A stretch of DNA of 7,745 nt from positions 1-7,745 of the forward strand of contig JBDTWM010000130.1 of assembly GCA_040006675.1 (NCBI GenBank). The letters are read 5' to 3'. Below the pieces are notes generated by a model, which was given only the letters and a program-made list of their open reading frames with translations, made no database searches and was not told the origin of the DNA. Each line of letters begins with the position of its first letter. The stretch's first letter is position 1. Origin of the DNA: Austwickia sp040006675 (GTDB lineage: Bacteria; Actinomycetota; Actinomycetes; Actinomycetales; Dermatophilaceae). Below are positions 1-6,037 of this stretch, in pieces. Made by a program: the position numbers and the translations under genes.

Positions 1-21
1 CAGTAGGCGTCAGTAGGCGTC
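1..21. repeat. 10-bp tandem duplication at the 3' end of the FKBP gene
   Basis: The unit CAGTAGGCGT occurs twice in direct succession (1-10 and 11-20), plus one further matching base. On the minus strand the first copy read includes the last codons and the TGA stop (10-12) of the FKBP lipoprotein gene, and the second copy follows the stop. It looks like a small slippage duplication. It may extend beyond the window edge. Confidence 0.75.
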
Positions 22-990
22 GAGGATGTCGATCACGAAGATCAGGACATCGTCGCCCTTGATCTTGCCGCCGCCCCCGCCCGAGGCGCCGTACCCATCC
101 GCGGGCTGCACCACGAGCAGCAGCCGCGTGCCGACCGTCTGGCCCACGATGTGGGTGTCCCAGGCCTTGATGAGCTGCCCGACCCCGATGGGGAACTCCG
201 CGTACGGCGGGTTGTTCTTGCCGGAATAGTCGAACGGGTTGCCCGGGTCGCGCCAGGTGACGCCGGTGTACGTGAACCGTACGGTCTGACCCTTGGCGAC
301 CTTCGGGCCGGTGCCGACGATCAGCGGCTGGGCCACGGTCTCCTTGATCGGGGTGGGGCTCGACACCGTGATCTTCGCCGGCTGCGTGACGTCGTCGGAC
401 ACCTCGACCGTGGGCAACCCGGGCTTGGGGGCCACCGCGGTGCCCTGGGCCTGCGTGAGCCTCTGGCGCGTCGCGCGGACGTCGACCACAAACAGCAGCG
501 CGTCGTCCATCGTCAGCCCAGCCGGGAGCTTGGAAGCGTCGAACATCTCAGGGGCCGGCAGCGCGATCAGCATCCGCACCCCGACCTTCTGCCCCCCGAA
601 CGCACTCTTGAACGCGCTCGGAGTGGTGGCGTCCCCCAGGGCCAGGGTCGAGCCTTCCTTAGTGAAAGATGAGCTGATCAGGTGCCCGTCGGTGCCTGCG
701 TACATGCCGTGGGCGACGGTGAGGGAGGCGTCAGCGGGGATGTCCGCGCCGGTACCCGCGGTGATCACCCGATGCTGATCGCCGGAGGTACGAAACGGCT
801 TGGTCGGCAGATCCAAGGCGGGGGCCGCGCTCGCGTCCGCGGCCGGTTTCACCGAGATCCCGGCGAATTCACTGCTCACCGACACGCTGCCGCTGCTGTC
901 CGGGCCGCTGTCCGGGCTGTCTGCGCACCCGGCCAGCAGGACGGCAGGCAGCACAGCGAGGCTGAGCAGACGGAGCGATCTGGAGCGCAC
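10..990 (-). CDS. FKBP-type peptidyl-prolyl cis-trans isomerase, lipoprotein with two FKBP domains
   Basis: Predicted membrane-anchored, extracytoplasmic proline isomerase that would assist protein folding outside the cell membrane. The GTG at 990 is chosen because AAAGG lies 8 bases upstream and because it gives a textbook lipoprotein signal: basic Arg residues, a hydrophobic stretch, and lipobox LAGC with Cys22. An in-frame GTG at 1050 would add 20 residues but has no ribosome site. After a Ser/Ala/Pro linker, residues about 75-175 resemble a degenerate FKBP fold lacking the Phe-Asp and Trp positions. Residues about 215-325 form a convincing FKBP_C domain: Tyr241, Phe253-Asp254, Phe266, Leu273-Ile274, Trp277, Tyr300 and Phe318 match the FKBP12 active-site pattern. 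A run of five glycines (304-308) follows Tyr300. The gene lies downstream of pafA, a pairing common in actinobacteria, though the products act on opposite sides of the membrane. Length is 326 residues. Confidence 0.9.
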   Translation of the reverse strand: MRSRSLRLLSLAVLPAVLLAGCADSPDSGPDSSGSVSVSSEFAGISVKPAADASAAPALDLPTKPFRTSGDQHRVITAGTGADIPADASLTVAHGMYAGTDGHLISSSFTKEGSTLALGDATTPSAFKSAFGGQKVGVRMLIALPAPEMFDASKLPAGLTMDDALLFVVDVRATRQRLTQAQGTAVAPKPGLPTVEVSDDVTQPAKITVSSPTPIKETVAQPLIVGTGPKVAKGQTVRFTYTGVTWRDPGNPFDYSGKNNPPYAEFPIGVGQLIKAWDTHIVGQTVGTRLLLVVQPADGYGASGGGGGKIKGDDVLIFVIDILDAY

Positions 991-998
991 GGGTTCGA

Positions 999-1003
999 CC
1001 TTT
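999..1003 (-). promoter_or_regulatory. Ribosome binding site that decides the FKBP lipoprotein start
   Basis: On the minus strand AAAGG lies 8 bases before the GTG at 990. No comparable site precedes the upstream in-frame GTG at 1050, so the shorter 326-residue product is favoured. Confidence 0.55.
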
Positions 1004-1045
1004 GCGTATGGGGATCCGGTGGATTCTCTGTGCGAACGACGATGC

Positions 1046-1062
1046 GCCACAGATGATGTGGC
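1046..1062 (-). other. Hairpin between pafA and the FKBP gene
   Basis: A perfect 6-bp inverted repeat GCCACA / TGTGGC with a 5-base loop begins six bases beyond the pafA stop codon. No run of T follows on the minus strand, so it is not a standard intrinsic terminator. It could partly separate FKBP expression from the pupylation genes or protect the pafA message 3' end; either role is inference. Confidence 0.35.
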
Positions 1063-1067
1063 CCAGC

Positions 1068-2498
1068 TTAACCGCCCGTGCCGGGGGCCTGGGCGGCGCG
1101 CGTCGTGGCCGCAGCGTCCTCGATGGCGCGGATCAACTCGTCGACGCGCGGATCCTCCACGGCGAACGGATCATCCAGCACGACGGTCCGACCGAACTGC
1201 GAGGGGTCGAGGCGCAGGTGGGTCCAATCGACCTGGTGGTCGCGCCGGTGCCGACGGGCCGCCTCGACGAAGCGGCCCCGCAGACGTGCGCGGGTGGTCG
1301 CGGGCGGGTCGGTCACGGCGCGCGTGACCTGCTCCGGCGTCGTCCAACGCCGCAGCGCGCCGGCCGCCTCCAGCCTGGCCGCGAGCCCGCGCGCCGGGTC
1401 GATGTCGTGATACAGCAGGTCCAGGTAGGCCAGCCGCGGGTCGGCGGCGTCGCGCTCCAGGTCGAGACCGTTGCGCAGGGCGCTGCGGTCGAGCAGCGAC
1501 CGCTTGGCGACCCAGTCGACGTGCTGGGATACCCGATCGGGCGCGCCCGCTTCCAGGGCGCGCAGCACCTCGTCCCACAGGTCCAGGACGATCACGTCCC
1601 AGCCGTGCGCGGGTCCGTGGGCGTCGACGTGCGCGCACGCGTACGCGTGGTAGGCCCGCTGAGCTTCCACCGGCGTAGCCCATCCGTCGTCTCTCGTCCG
1701 GTACGACGTCGCGCACGTGAGATCCCTGGAGATGGAGCGGATCGCCTGAGCGGGGTTGGCCGGGATCAGGCGGGGAGGCGAAGCCCCGGCCTCCAGGGCG
1801 CGCAGGACGAGATCGGTCGCCCCGACCTTGAGGAGAGTCGAGGACTCGGCGACGTTCGAATCACCCACGATGACGTGCAGACGCCGGAAGCGGGAGGGGT
1901 CGGCGTGCGGCTCGTCGCGGGTGTTGATCATGGGTCGGCTGCGGGTCGTCGCGCTGGACGCCACGTCCCACATGAGATCCGCGCGCTGGCTGAGGCAGTA
2001 GATCGCCGACCCGTCCGGCTCGCGCACGATCCGACCCGCACCGCAGAGCACCTGTCGGGTGACCAAGAACGCGGACACCCCGTCGGCGAGCACCCGCAGG
2101 TCGAGATCTCGCTCCACCAGGTAGTTCTCGTGGCAGCCGTAGGAGTTACCCATCGAGTCGACGTTGTTCTTGAGCAAGAAGACCTCGCCAGGGACTCCCT
2201 CGCGGGCCATCCGCCGCTGGGCGTGACCGACCAGCTCGTTCATGACGAGGGTGCCCGCGCGGTCCTGGGCGAGAAGGTCGGCCGGATGGTCGCACTCGGC
2301 CGTGGCGTACTCAGGGTGGTTGCCGACATCGAGGTAGAGACGCCCTCCGTTGGCCAGGAACACATTGCTGCTGTAGTACGTCCCCACGATCTCGGAGAAG
2401 AGGTGCCGCGCGACCTCATCGGGCGTGAGGGTCCGTCGGCCTTCGACGGTGCAGGCCACCCCGTACTCCGTTTCCAGACCCATCACGCGCCGTTCCAC
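1068..2498 (-). CDS. pafA: Pup--protein ligase PafA
   Basis: PafA phosphorylates the C-terminal Glu of Pup with ATP, then joins it to substrate lysines through an isopeptide bond. It belongs to the glutamine synthetase-like carboxylate-amine ligase superfamily and is cytoplasmic. The GTG at 2498 is chosen because the product then begins MERRVMGLETEYG, in register with known PafA starts; a weak GGTGGGA sits 7 bases upstream. A TTG at 2516 would add six residues with no family match. Visible marks: metal/ATP-binding Glu9 and Glu11 in GLETE; the catalytic-type Asp57 in LYLDVGNHPEYATAE; KNNVDSMGNSYGCHENYL (110-127), where NSYGC is PafA-type rather than Dop-type; NTRDEPHA (192-199); and the C-terminal Pup-binding region ending in a loose Ala/Thr/Gly tail. 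No Dop-loop insertion is present. Length is 476 residues, slightly longer than the usual roughly 450-480. It follows pup by 45 bases, with no prcB or prcA between. Confidence 0.97.
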   Translation of the reverse strand: MERRVMGLETEYGVACTVEGRRTLTPDEVARHLFSEIVGTYYSSNVFLANGGRLYLDVGNHPEYATAECDHPADLLAQDRAGTLVMNELVGHAQRRMAREGVPGEVFLLKNNVDSMGNSYGCHENYLVERDLDLRVLADGVSAFLVTRQVLCGAGRIVREPDGSAIYCLSQRADLMWDVASSATTRSRPMINTRDEPHADPSRFRRLHVIVGDSNVAESSTLLKVGATDLVLRALEAGASPPRLIPANPAQAIRSISRDLTCATSYRTRDDGWATPVEAQRAYHAYACAHVDAHGPAHGWDVIVLDLWDEVLRALEAGAPDRVSQHVDWVAKRSLLDRSALRNGLDLERDAADPRLAYLDLLYHDIDPARGLAARLEAAGALRRWTTPEQVTRAVTDPPATTRARLRGRFVEAARRHRRDHQVDWTHLRLDPSQFGRTVVLDDPFAVEDPRVDELIRAIEDAAATTRAAQAPGTGG

Positions 2499-2543
2499 GT
2501 CACCGTCCCACCGCAACGGTCACGCGCCGACCAGCCGCAGGCG

Positions 2544-2747
2544 TCACTGGCCGCCCTTCTGCACGAAGGAACGCACGAACTCCTCCGCGTTCGATTCGAG
2601 CACGTCGTCGATGTCGTCCAGCACCGCGTCGATCCCCGCGTCGAGCTCGGCCTTGCGAACGGCGGCCTGCGGAGCGGGAACACCTGGATCGACGGGCGGC
2701 TCGGGGGCAGGGCGTTCGGTCTGGGGACGGATCTGCTCCTGCGGCAT
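2544..2747 (-). CDS. pup: Prokaryotic ubiquitin-like protein Pup
   Basis: Small protein modifier attached by PafA to lysines of target proteins. The 67 residues end in FVQKGGQ, so the terminal Gln must be deamidated to Glu by Dop before ligation. The C-terminal half carries the conserved helix region DDIDDVLESNAEEFV, which in other Pups forms a coiled coil with the ring ATPase. The N-terminal half (residues 1-30) is unusual: it holds eight prolines between positions 8 and 26, whereas the Mycobacterium Pup N-terminus is Gly- and Asp-rich. Only two lysines are present, Lys32 and Lys64. The start is secure: ATG with AGGAGGA 5 bases upstream. It lies between dop (about 100 bases upstream) and pafA (45 bases downstream), most likely in one transcription unit, possibly with its own promoter. 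Confidence 0.98.
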   Translation of the reverse strand: MPQEQIRPQTERPAPEPPVDPGVPAPQAAVRKAELDAGIDAVLDDIDDVLESNAEEFVRSFVQKGGQ

Positions 2748-2752
2748 CGGGA

Positions 2753-2759
2753 TCCTCCT
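2753..2759 (-). promoter_or_regulatory. Strong Shine-Dalgarno of pup
   Basis: On the minus strand AGGAGGA precedes the pup ATG by 5 bases. It is the strongest ribosome site in the window, in contrast to the apparently leaderless dop. This would favour high Pup synthesis relative to its enzymes (inference). Confidence 0.7.
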
Positions 2760-2780
2760 GTGGGCGGTCGACTCCGCGCC

Positions 2781-2786
2781 AGCCTA
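2781..2786 (-). promoter_or_regulatory. Possible -10 element of a pup promoter
   Basis: In the gap between dop and pup, the minus strand carries TAGGCT, fitting the actinobacterial TANNNT -10 pattern. Transcription would start near 2774, leaving a leader of roughly 27 bases that includes the Shine-Dalgarno site. No recognisable -35 lies 16-18 bases upstream. A secondary pup promoter is plausible but unproven. Confidence 0.3.
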
Positions 2787-2849
2787 GTCTCCGCCGCGCT
2801 CCCCCGGCCCTGCGGGCTCGGCCCGACCGGGCGCCGCCCCATGTCGGCG

Positions 2850-4409
2850 TCAGCCCAGTTCGTCGAGCAACGCCATCGCGTCGGGGCAGCGGTCGAGCAG
2901 GGCCTCGCTGTGCGCTTTGGTGCCGCGCCGCGGATCGAGCGTGACGAGCCGTCGGGGTCCGGTTCCCGGGCCGCCGTCGAACACCAAGGAATCCCACGAG
3001 GCCGACGTGAGCTGGGCTCCGTACCGGCGCACGCACTCCCCGCGGAACCAGGCCCGCGTGTCTTCCGGCGGCGTCGTGACGGCGGCCGCGACGAGATCCT
3101 GTGACACGAGCCGCTCCAGCGCCCCGCGCTCCTCCAGCCTCCGCGCGAGCCCCTTCCCGGCGCGGACATCGGACCACTGGATGTCGATCGCGACGAGGCG
3201 AGGATCGGACCAGTCGAGGCCGTGTCGCGCCCGGTACCCCTGCAGCAGAGCCAATTTGGCGACCCAATCGATCTGGGTCCGCGCGCTCATCACGTCGCTG
3301 CCGAGACGGGTGAGCAGGTCCTCCCAGCGGGACAGCACCTCGACCGTGTCGTGGTCGTCGGCGTCGCGCTCGCCTCGATCCAGATGGGCGCGCACGACCT
3401 CGTAATAGGCCCAGAGAATGTCGAGCCCGCGCAGGCGGCGCCCGTCCGCGGTCTCGACCGTGGTCCGCAACGTCGGGTCGTGGCTGAGGGCATGCATCGC
3501 GGCCAACGGGTCGGCGAGGCGCACGCCGGAGGCCCCGAACTCGTCAAGACCACCCGCCTCGATCATCTGCAGGACCAGGCTCGTCGCACCCATCCTGACC
3601 AGGCCGGCGACGTCGGCGAACGTCGCGTCCCCGACGATGACGTGCAGCCGGCGGTGCAGTTCGCGCTGCGCGTGCGGCTCGTCGCGCGTGTTGATGATCG
3701 GGCGACGGAGCGTGGTCTCCAGTCCCACGAGCGCTTCGAAGAAATCTGCGCGGGAGCTGATCTGGTAGCCCGGCTCGTCGCTGAACTGCCCGATCCCGAC
3801 CCGGCCGGCGCCGCAGATCAGCGGGCGGGCGACGAAAAAACCGGTCAGGTCATCGACGATGCGCGAGAAGGGCGTCCCCCGTCGCACGAGGTAGTTCTCG
3901 TGGAACCCGTAGGAGGAACCCTTGCCGTCGGTGTTGTTCTTGTACAGCGCGACGGCAGGCCCGTGCCGCGGGTCGAACTCCGTTGCGTCCGGGGGCACGT
4001 CGCCGGCCAGCAGCTCCGCGGCCCGCGCCATGATCACCTCGCCCGCACGGTCCCAGATCACGGCGTCGCGGGGGGTCAGCGTCTCGGGGGCGGAGTACTC
4101 CGGGTGGGCGTGGTCCACGTAGAGACGCGCGCCGTTGCTCAGCACCACATTGGACACCGTGGGATCGGCGCCCCACTCGTCGGTGAGCTGGCTCGGATCG
4201 GCGGCGGCCCGCTCCTGCTGCCACCCCCGGGCATCGTCAAGCGGCGACTCGTCCAGGTAATCCCACCCGTGCGACACATGGTGCAGGCCGACGCTCTCCG
4301 CGTACCCTCGCACGACCCGCCCCGACAGCACCATCGCGTTCTCGTCGGGTCGGCCCGGCGCGAGCACCCCGTACTCCGTCTCCGTCCCCATCACGCGACA
4401 TACGGCCAT
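2850..4409 (-). CDS. dop: Pup deamidase/depupylase Dop
   Basis: Dop converts the C-terminal Gln of Pup to Glu and also cleaves Pup from tagged proteins. It is a cytoplasmic homologue of PafA. With the ATG at 4409 the product has 519 residues (M. tuberculosis Dop is about 500) and begins MAVCRVMGTETEYG, with Glu10 and Glu12 at the metal/ATP site. The Dop-specific loop, absent from PafA, is visible at about residues 43-85. The catalytic-type Asp99 lies in LYVDHAHPEYSAPE. YKNNTDGKGSSYGFHENYL (156-174) carries the Dop-type SSYGF signature, and NTRDEPHA spans 240-247. The 4409 start is supported by TACGGT six bases upstream, implying a leaderless message; a GTG at 4457 would add 16 unconserved residues. 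Dop heads the dop-pup-pafA unit. Genes for Mpa/ARC, often directly upstream, are not there. Confidence 0.96.
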   Translation of the reverse strand: MAVCRVMGTETEYGVLAPGRPDENAMVLSGRVVRGYAESVGLHHVSHGWDYLDESPLDDARGWQQERAAADPSQLTDEWGADPTVSNVVLSNGARLYVDHAHPEYSAPETLTPRDAVIWDRAGEVIMARAAELLAGDVPPDATEFDPRHGPAVALYKNNTDGKGSSYGFHENYLVRRGTPFSRIVDDLTGFFVARPLICGAGRVGIGQFSDEPGYQISSRADFFEALVGLETTLRRPIINTRDEPHAQRELHRRLHVIVGDATFADVAGLVRMGATSLVLQMIEAGGLDEFGASGVRLADPLAAMHALSHDPTLRTTVETADGRRLRGLDILWAYYEVVRAHLDRGERDADDHDTVEVLSRWEDLLTRLGSDVMSARTQIDWVAKLALLQGYRARHGLDWSDPRLVAIDIQWSDVRAGKGLARRLEERGALERLVSQDLVAAAVTTPPEDTRAWFRGECVRRYGAQLTSASWDSLVFDGGPGTGPRRLVTLDPRRGTKAHSEALLDRCPDAMALLDELG

Positions 4410-4415
4410 GAGGAC

Positions 4416-4421
4416 ACCGTA
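4416..4421 (-). promoter_or_regulatory. -10 element of a leaderless dop promoter
   Basis: On the minus strand TACGGT is followed by six bases and then the dop ATG. The expected transcription start, seven bases past the box, is the A of the start codon. There is no Shine-Dalgarno site. No clear -35 is seen, which is usual for many actinobacterial promoters. Confidence 0.5.
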
Positions 4422-4506
4422 CGGGTGAGGCGATGCCCGCGCTGCGTGCACAACCACTCCCGCCCCGCCGGCGCGCGAGCGGAGCCTGGCCCGTCGACGT
4501 CCTGCC

Positions 4507-4512
4507 TACAGT
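4507..4512 (+). promoter_or_regulatory. -10 element of a leaderless methyltransferase promoter
   Basis: TACAGT is followed by six bases and then the ATG at 4519, so the expected transcription start is the A of the start codon. No Shine-Dalgarno site is present. The geometry equals that of the divergent dop promoter about 90 bases away. Confidence 0.5.
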
Positions 4513-4518
4513 GGGTCC

Positions 4519-5250
4519 ATGACCGATCAGACCCCGACGAACGTCCCCACCCGTTGGGCCGCCGCGGTGGCCGCGGGGCGCGCGGCCGGCGCGGTGCCCC
4601 GTGACGCCGGCGAGGAGTACGCGCACGCGATGACGCGGCGCCGGCTGGCCGCGAAAGCGGCGGGGCACCATCCCGACGGCGAGGCCCGGTTCGTCCACGA
4701 CCTGGTGGGGCCGGCGGCGCGCGTCCTGGACGCCGGCTGCGGTACGGGGCGTGTCGCGATCGCTCTGGCTGAGCTGGGCCACCCGGTGGTGGGTGTGGAC
4801 GCGGACCTGGCCATGGTGCGCGTGGCGGCCGACCAGGCGCCGCGCATCCCGTTCTGGCTCTCCGACCTGGCCGATCTCGACGTGCCCCAAGCGGTCGTCG
4901 GTGGCGGCTTCGACGCGGTCGTGATGGCGGGCAACGTCGTGCCGTACCTGGCTGAGGGCACCGTGGACGCGGTCGCCTCCCAGCTCGCGTTGGTGCTCCG
5001 TCCGGGCGGCCTCCTGATCGCCGGGTTCGGCATCCACCCCGAGCAGCTGCCCGCCGGGCTGCCGGTGACGCCGCTGGCCGAGTACGACGCCGCGTGCCGC
5101 GACGCAGGGCTGGAGCCGGTGGGACGTTCCGGGAGCTGGGACGGCGAGGAATGGCGGCCGGACTCCCCGTACGTCGTGGCCGTGCATCGACGCCCCGAAC
5201 GGTCCGCGAAGGCTACGCGCAGGGGCTTGCGGGGGTTCTGGGGCCGGTGA
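4519..5250 (+). CDS. Class I SAM-dependent methyltransferase, substrate unknown
   Basis: Predicted cytoplasmic methyltransferase using S-adenosylmethionine. The 243-residue protein has a Rossmann-type core: motif I at residues 69-77 (VLDAGCGTG), the acidic ribose-binding residue Asp94 at the end of strand two (VGVD), a motif around 131-140 (FDAVVMAGNV), and RPGGLLIAGF at 161-170. The pattern fits the Methyltransf_11/25 group, which acts mostly on small molecules, but nothing identifies the acceptor. The N-terminal 40 residues are Ala- and Arg-rich, and the C-terminus is basic. The ATG is chosen for its distance from TACAGT. It is divergent from dop and stops 10 bases from the convergent tetR stop. 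It is not the TrmI-type tRNA methyltransferase often found near proteasome genes, as it lacks that family's length and N-terminal domain. Confidence 0.9.
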   Translation: MTDQTPTNVPTRWAAAVAAGRAAGAVPRDAGEEYAHAMTRRRLAAKAAGHHPDGEARFVHDLVGPAARVLDAGCGTGRVAIALAELGHPVVGVDADLAMVRVAADQAPRIPFWLSDLADLDVPQAVVGGGFDAVVMAGNVVPYLAEGTVDAVASQLALVLRPGGLLIAGFGIHPEQLPAGLPVTPLAEYDAACRDAGLEPVGRSGSWDGEEWRPDSPYVVAVHRRPERSAKATRRGLRGFWGR

Positions 5251-5264
5251 GAAGACGCCCTCAC
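5247..5264. terminator. Short inverted repeat over the convergent stop codons
   Basis: GTGAG at 5247-5251 and CTCAC at 5260-5264 form a 5-bp inverted repeat with an 8-base loop, spanning the methyltransferase and tetR stop codons. A shared bidirectional terminator at a 10-base convergent junction would make sense, but the stem is short and no T-run follows on either strand. Confidence 0.25.
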
Positions 5265-5806
5265 GGGGTGCCGTCGAGCGCCTCCTGCACCAGGGCGGCA
5301 TAGCGGTCCAAAAAGGCCCGCTGGTCCTCCGGCGAGGCACCATCGCGCAGACCGAGGGTCCGCAGCCCGAGCGCCAAGCCCACGAGGAGGCACGTGGCGG
5401 CGTCGACCCGCTGGCTGACCCCGGCTTCCTCGCCCAGGTGGACGCCCACGATCTGGTGGACCGTCGCGGCGAAACTGCGGCGTTCGACGGTCACGTCGGG
5501 CGACTGCCATGAGAGGAACACGCCCTGCGCCCAGGGGTCGCTCTCGCCGTCACGCAACCTGTGGGCCACTTGCTGCACGAGATGGACGCCCAAGCGGTCC
5601 CGCCCCACGTCGGGCTCCGCGGCGGCCGACACCGTCCGGGTCGCCGCGCCGTACAACGCGGCCTTGGAGCCGAACAGCTTCATGACGAGGGCGGGTGACA
5701 CTCTGGCGGCGTCGGCGACGGACCGGACCGTCACACGTCCGTAACCGTGGTCGCGGAACAGCTGACCGGCGGCGGTGCGGATCCGTTCCCGCGTCGGCAC
5801 CTGCAT
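5261..5806 (-). CDS. TetR/AcrR-family transcriptional regulator
   Basis: Predicted ligand-responsive DNA-binding repressor of 181 residues. The N-terminal TetR_N domain spans about residues 5-52: RERIRTAAGQLFRDHGY is the typical first helix, and TVRSVADAARVSPALVMKLF at 26-45 is the helix-turn-helix with recognition helix. The remaining about 130 residues are the helical dimerisation and ligand domain, which does not reveal a ligand. Three start codons lie in a row (GTG 5812, ATG 5809, ATG 5806). The last is chosen because GGAAGGA then sits 7 bases upstream. The gene is convergent with the methyltransferase and divergent from the PRPP-synthetase-like operon. By the usual logic of TetR genes it may control itself and the divergent operon through the shared 231-base intergenic region (inference). 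Confidence 0.9.
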   Translation of the reverse strand: MQVPTRERIRTAAGQLFRDHGYGRVTVRSVADAARVSPALVMKLFGSKAALYGAATRTVSAAAEPDVGRDRLGVHLVQQVAHRLRDGESDPWAQGVFLSWQSPDVTVERRSFAATVHQIVGVHLGEEAGVSQRVDAATCLLVGLALGLRTLGLRDGASPEDQRAFLDRYAALVQEALDGTP

Positions 5807-5813
5807 CATCACG

Positions 5814-5820
5814 TCCTTCC
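5814..5820 (-). promoter_or_regulatory. Ribosome binding site that decides the tetR start
   Basis: GGAAGGA on the minus strand lies 1, 4 and 7 bases before the three consecutive possible starts (5812, 5809, 5806). Normal spacing favours the ATG at 5806, with 5809 second best. Confidence 0.6.
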
Positions 5821-5860
5821 GACCTGCTCGTTTGAGGGAGCGGGCCTGCCACGCGCTAAA

Positions 5861-5873
5861 GGCGAGGATCGCC
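5861..5873. promoter_or_regulatory. Candidate operator, imperfect palindrome upstream of tetR
   Basis: GGCGA GGA TCGCC is a 5-bp inverted repeat with a 3-base centre, about 55 bases upstream of the tetR start in the divergent intergenic region. Size and symmetry are compatible with a TetR-type half-site pair, but TetR operators are often longer and such palindromes arise by chance in GC-rich DNA. Confidence 0.2.
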
Positions 5874-5972
5874 GCCGACGCATTTATCCCGGAGTTCTCC
5901 AGGTGTGAAGGTTATGGTACGCCGCGCCTACTGGCCGTGGTGCGTGGCCCACGGGGTGCAGGCCTATGCGGC

Positions 5973-6000
5973 GCCGCCATGGATATGCCGCCACGGATAT
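5973..6000 (+). repeat. Two tandem 14-bp direct repeats upstream of the PRPP-synthetase-like gene
   Basis: GCCGCCATGGATAT (5973-5986) is followed at once by GCCGCCACGGATAT (5987-6000), with one mismatch (T5980 against C5994). The second copy runs into a TATGCT box. The pair ends about 37 bases before the chosen start codon. It may be a regulator binding site or a simple slippage product. Confidence 0.7.
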
Positions 6001-6003
6001 GCT
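5998..6003 (+). promoter_or_regulatory. Possible -10 element of the PRPP-synthetase-like operon
   Basis: TATGCT overlaps the end of the second 14-bp repeat and fits TANNNT. Transcription would begin near 6010, giving a leader of about 28 bases with a ribosome site. An alternative TATGGT lies at 5913-5918. No convincing -35 is seen for either. Confidence 0.3.
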
Positions 6004-6027
6004 GATTCCACATCCCTCAGCCCTGAC

Positions 6028-6032
6028 AAGGA
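6028..6032 (+). promoter_or_regulatory. Ribosome binding site that decides the PRPP-synthetase-like start
   Basis: AAGGA lies 5 bases before the GTG at 6038. The in-frame ATGs at 5966 and 5999 have no such site and would add residues encoded by the tandem repeat and the putative promoter. Confidence 0.6.
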
Positions 6033-6037
6033 CCATC

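Noticed and set aside
991..1050. Upstream GTG extension of the FKBP lipoprotein
   Set aside because: It has no ribosome site and would place the lipobox Cys at residue 42, with an untypically long N-region. The GTG at 990 gives a normal signal peptide.
2823..2838. GC-rich palindrome GCCCGACCGGGC after dop as a terminator
   Set aside because: The loop would be too small for the full stem and no T-run follows on the minus strand. Such palindromes are common at this base composition.
2748..2849. Possible remnant of a proteasome subunit gene between dop and pup
   Set aside because: About 100 bases with no proteasome-like translation in any frame and no stretch resembling PrcA or PrcB. It holds only the pup ribosome site and a possible -10 box.
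1002..3104. Very long open frame (700 codons) on the plus strand, antisense to pafA, pup and dop
   Set aside because: High-GC codon bias keeps the opposite strand free of stops. The translation is low-complexity Arg/Gly/Val-rich and resembles no family, and three well-identified genes occupy the other strand.
3222..4604. Long plus-strand open frame antisense to dop
   Set aside because: Same shadow effect. It overlaps dop completely and runs into the methyltransferase in another frame.
4237..5343. Long minus-strand open frame across the methyltransferase
   Set aside because: It overlaps the conserved SAM-binding motifs of the real gene, and its translation is Arg/His-rich without recognisable domains.
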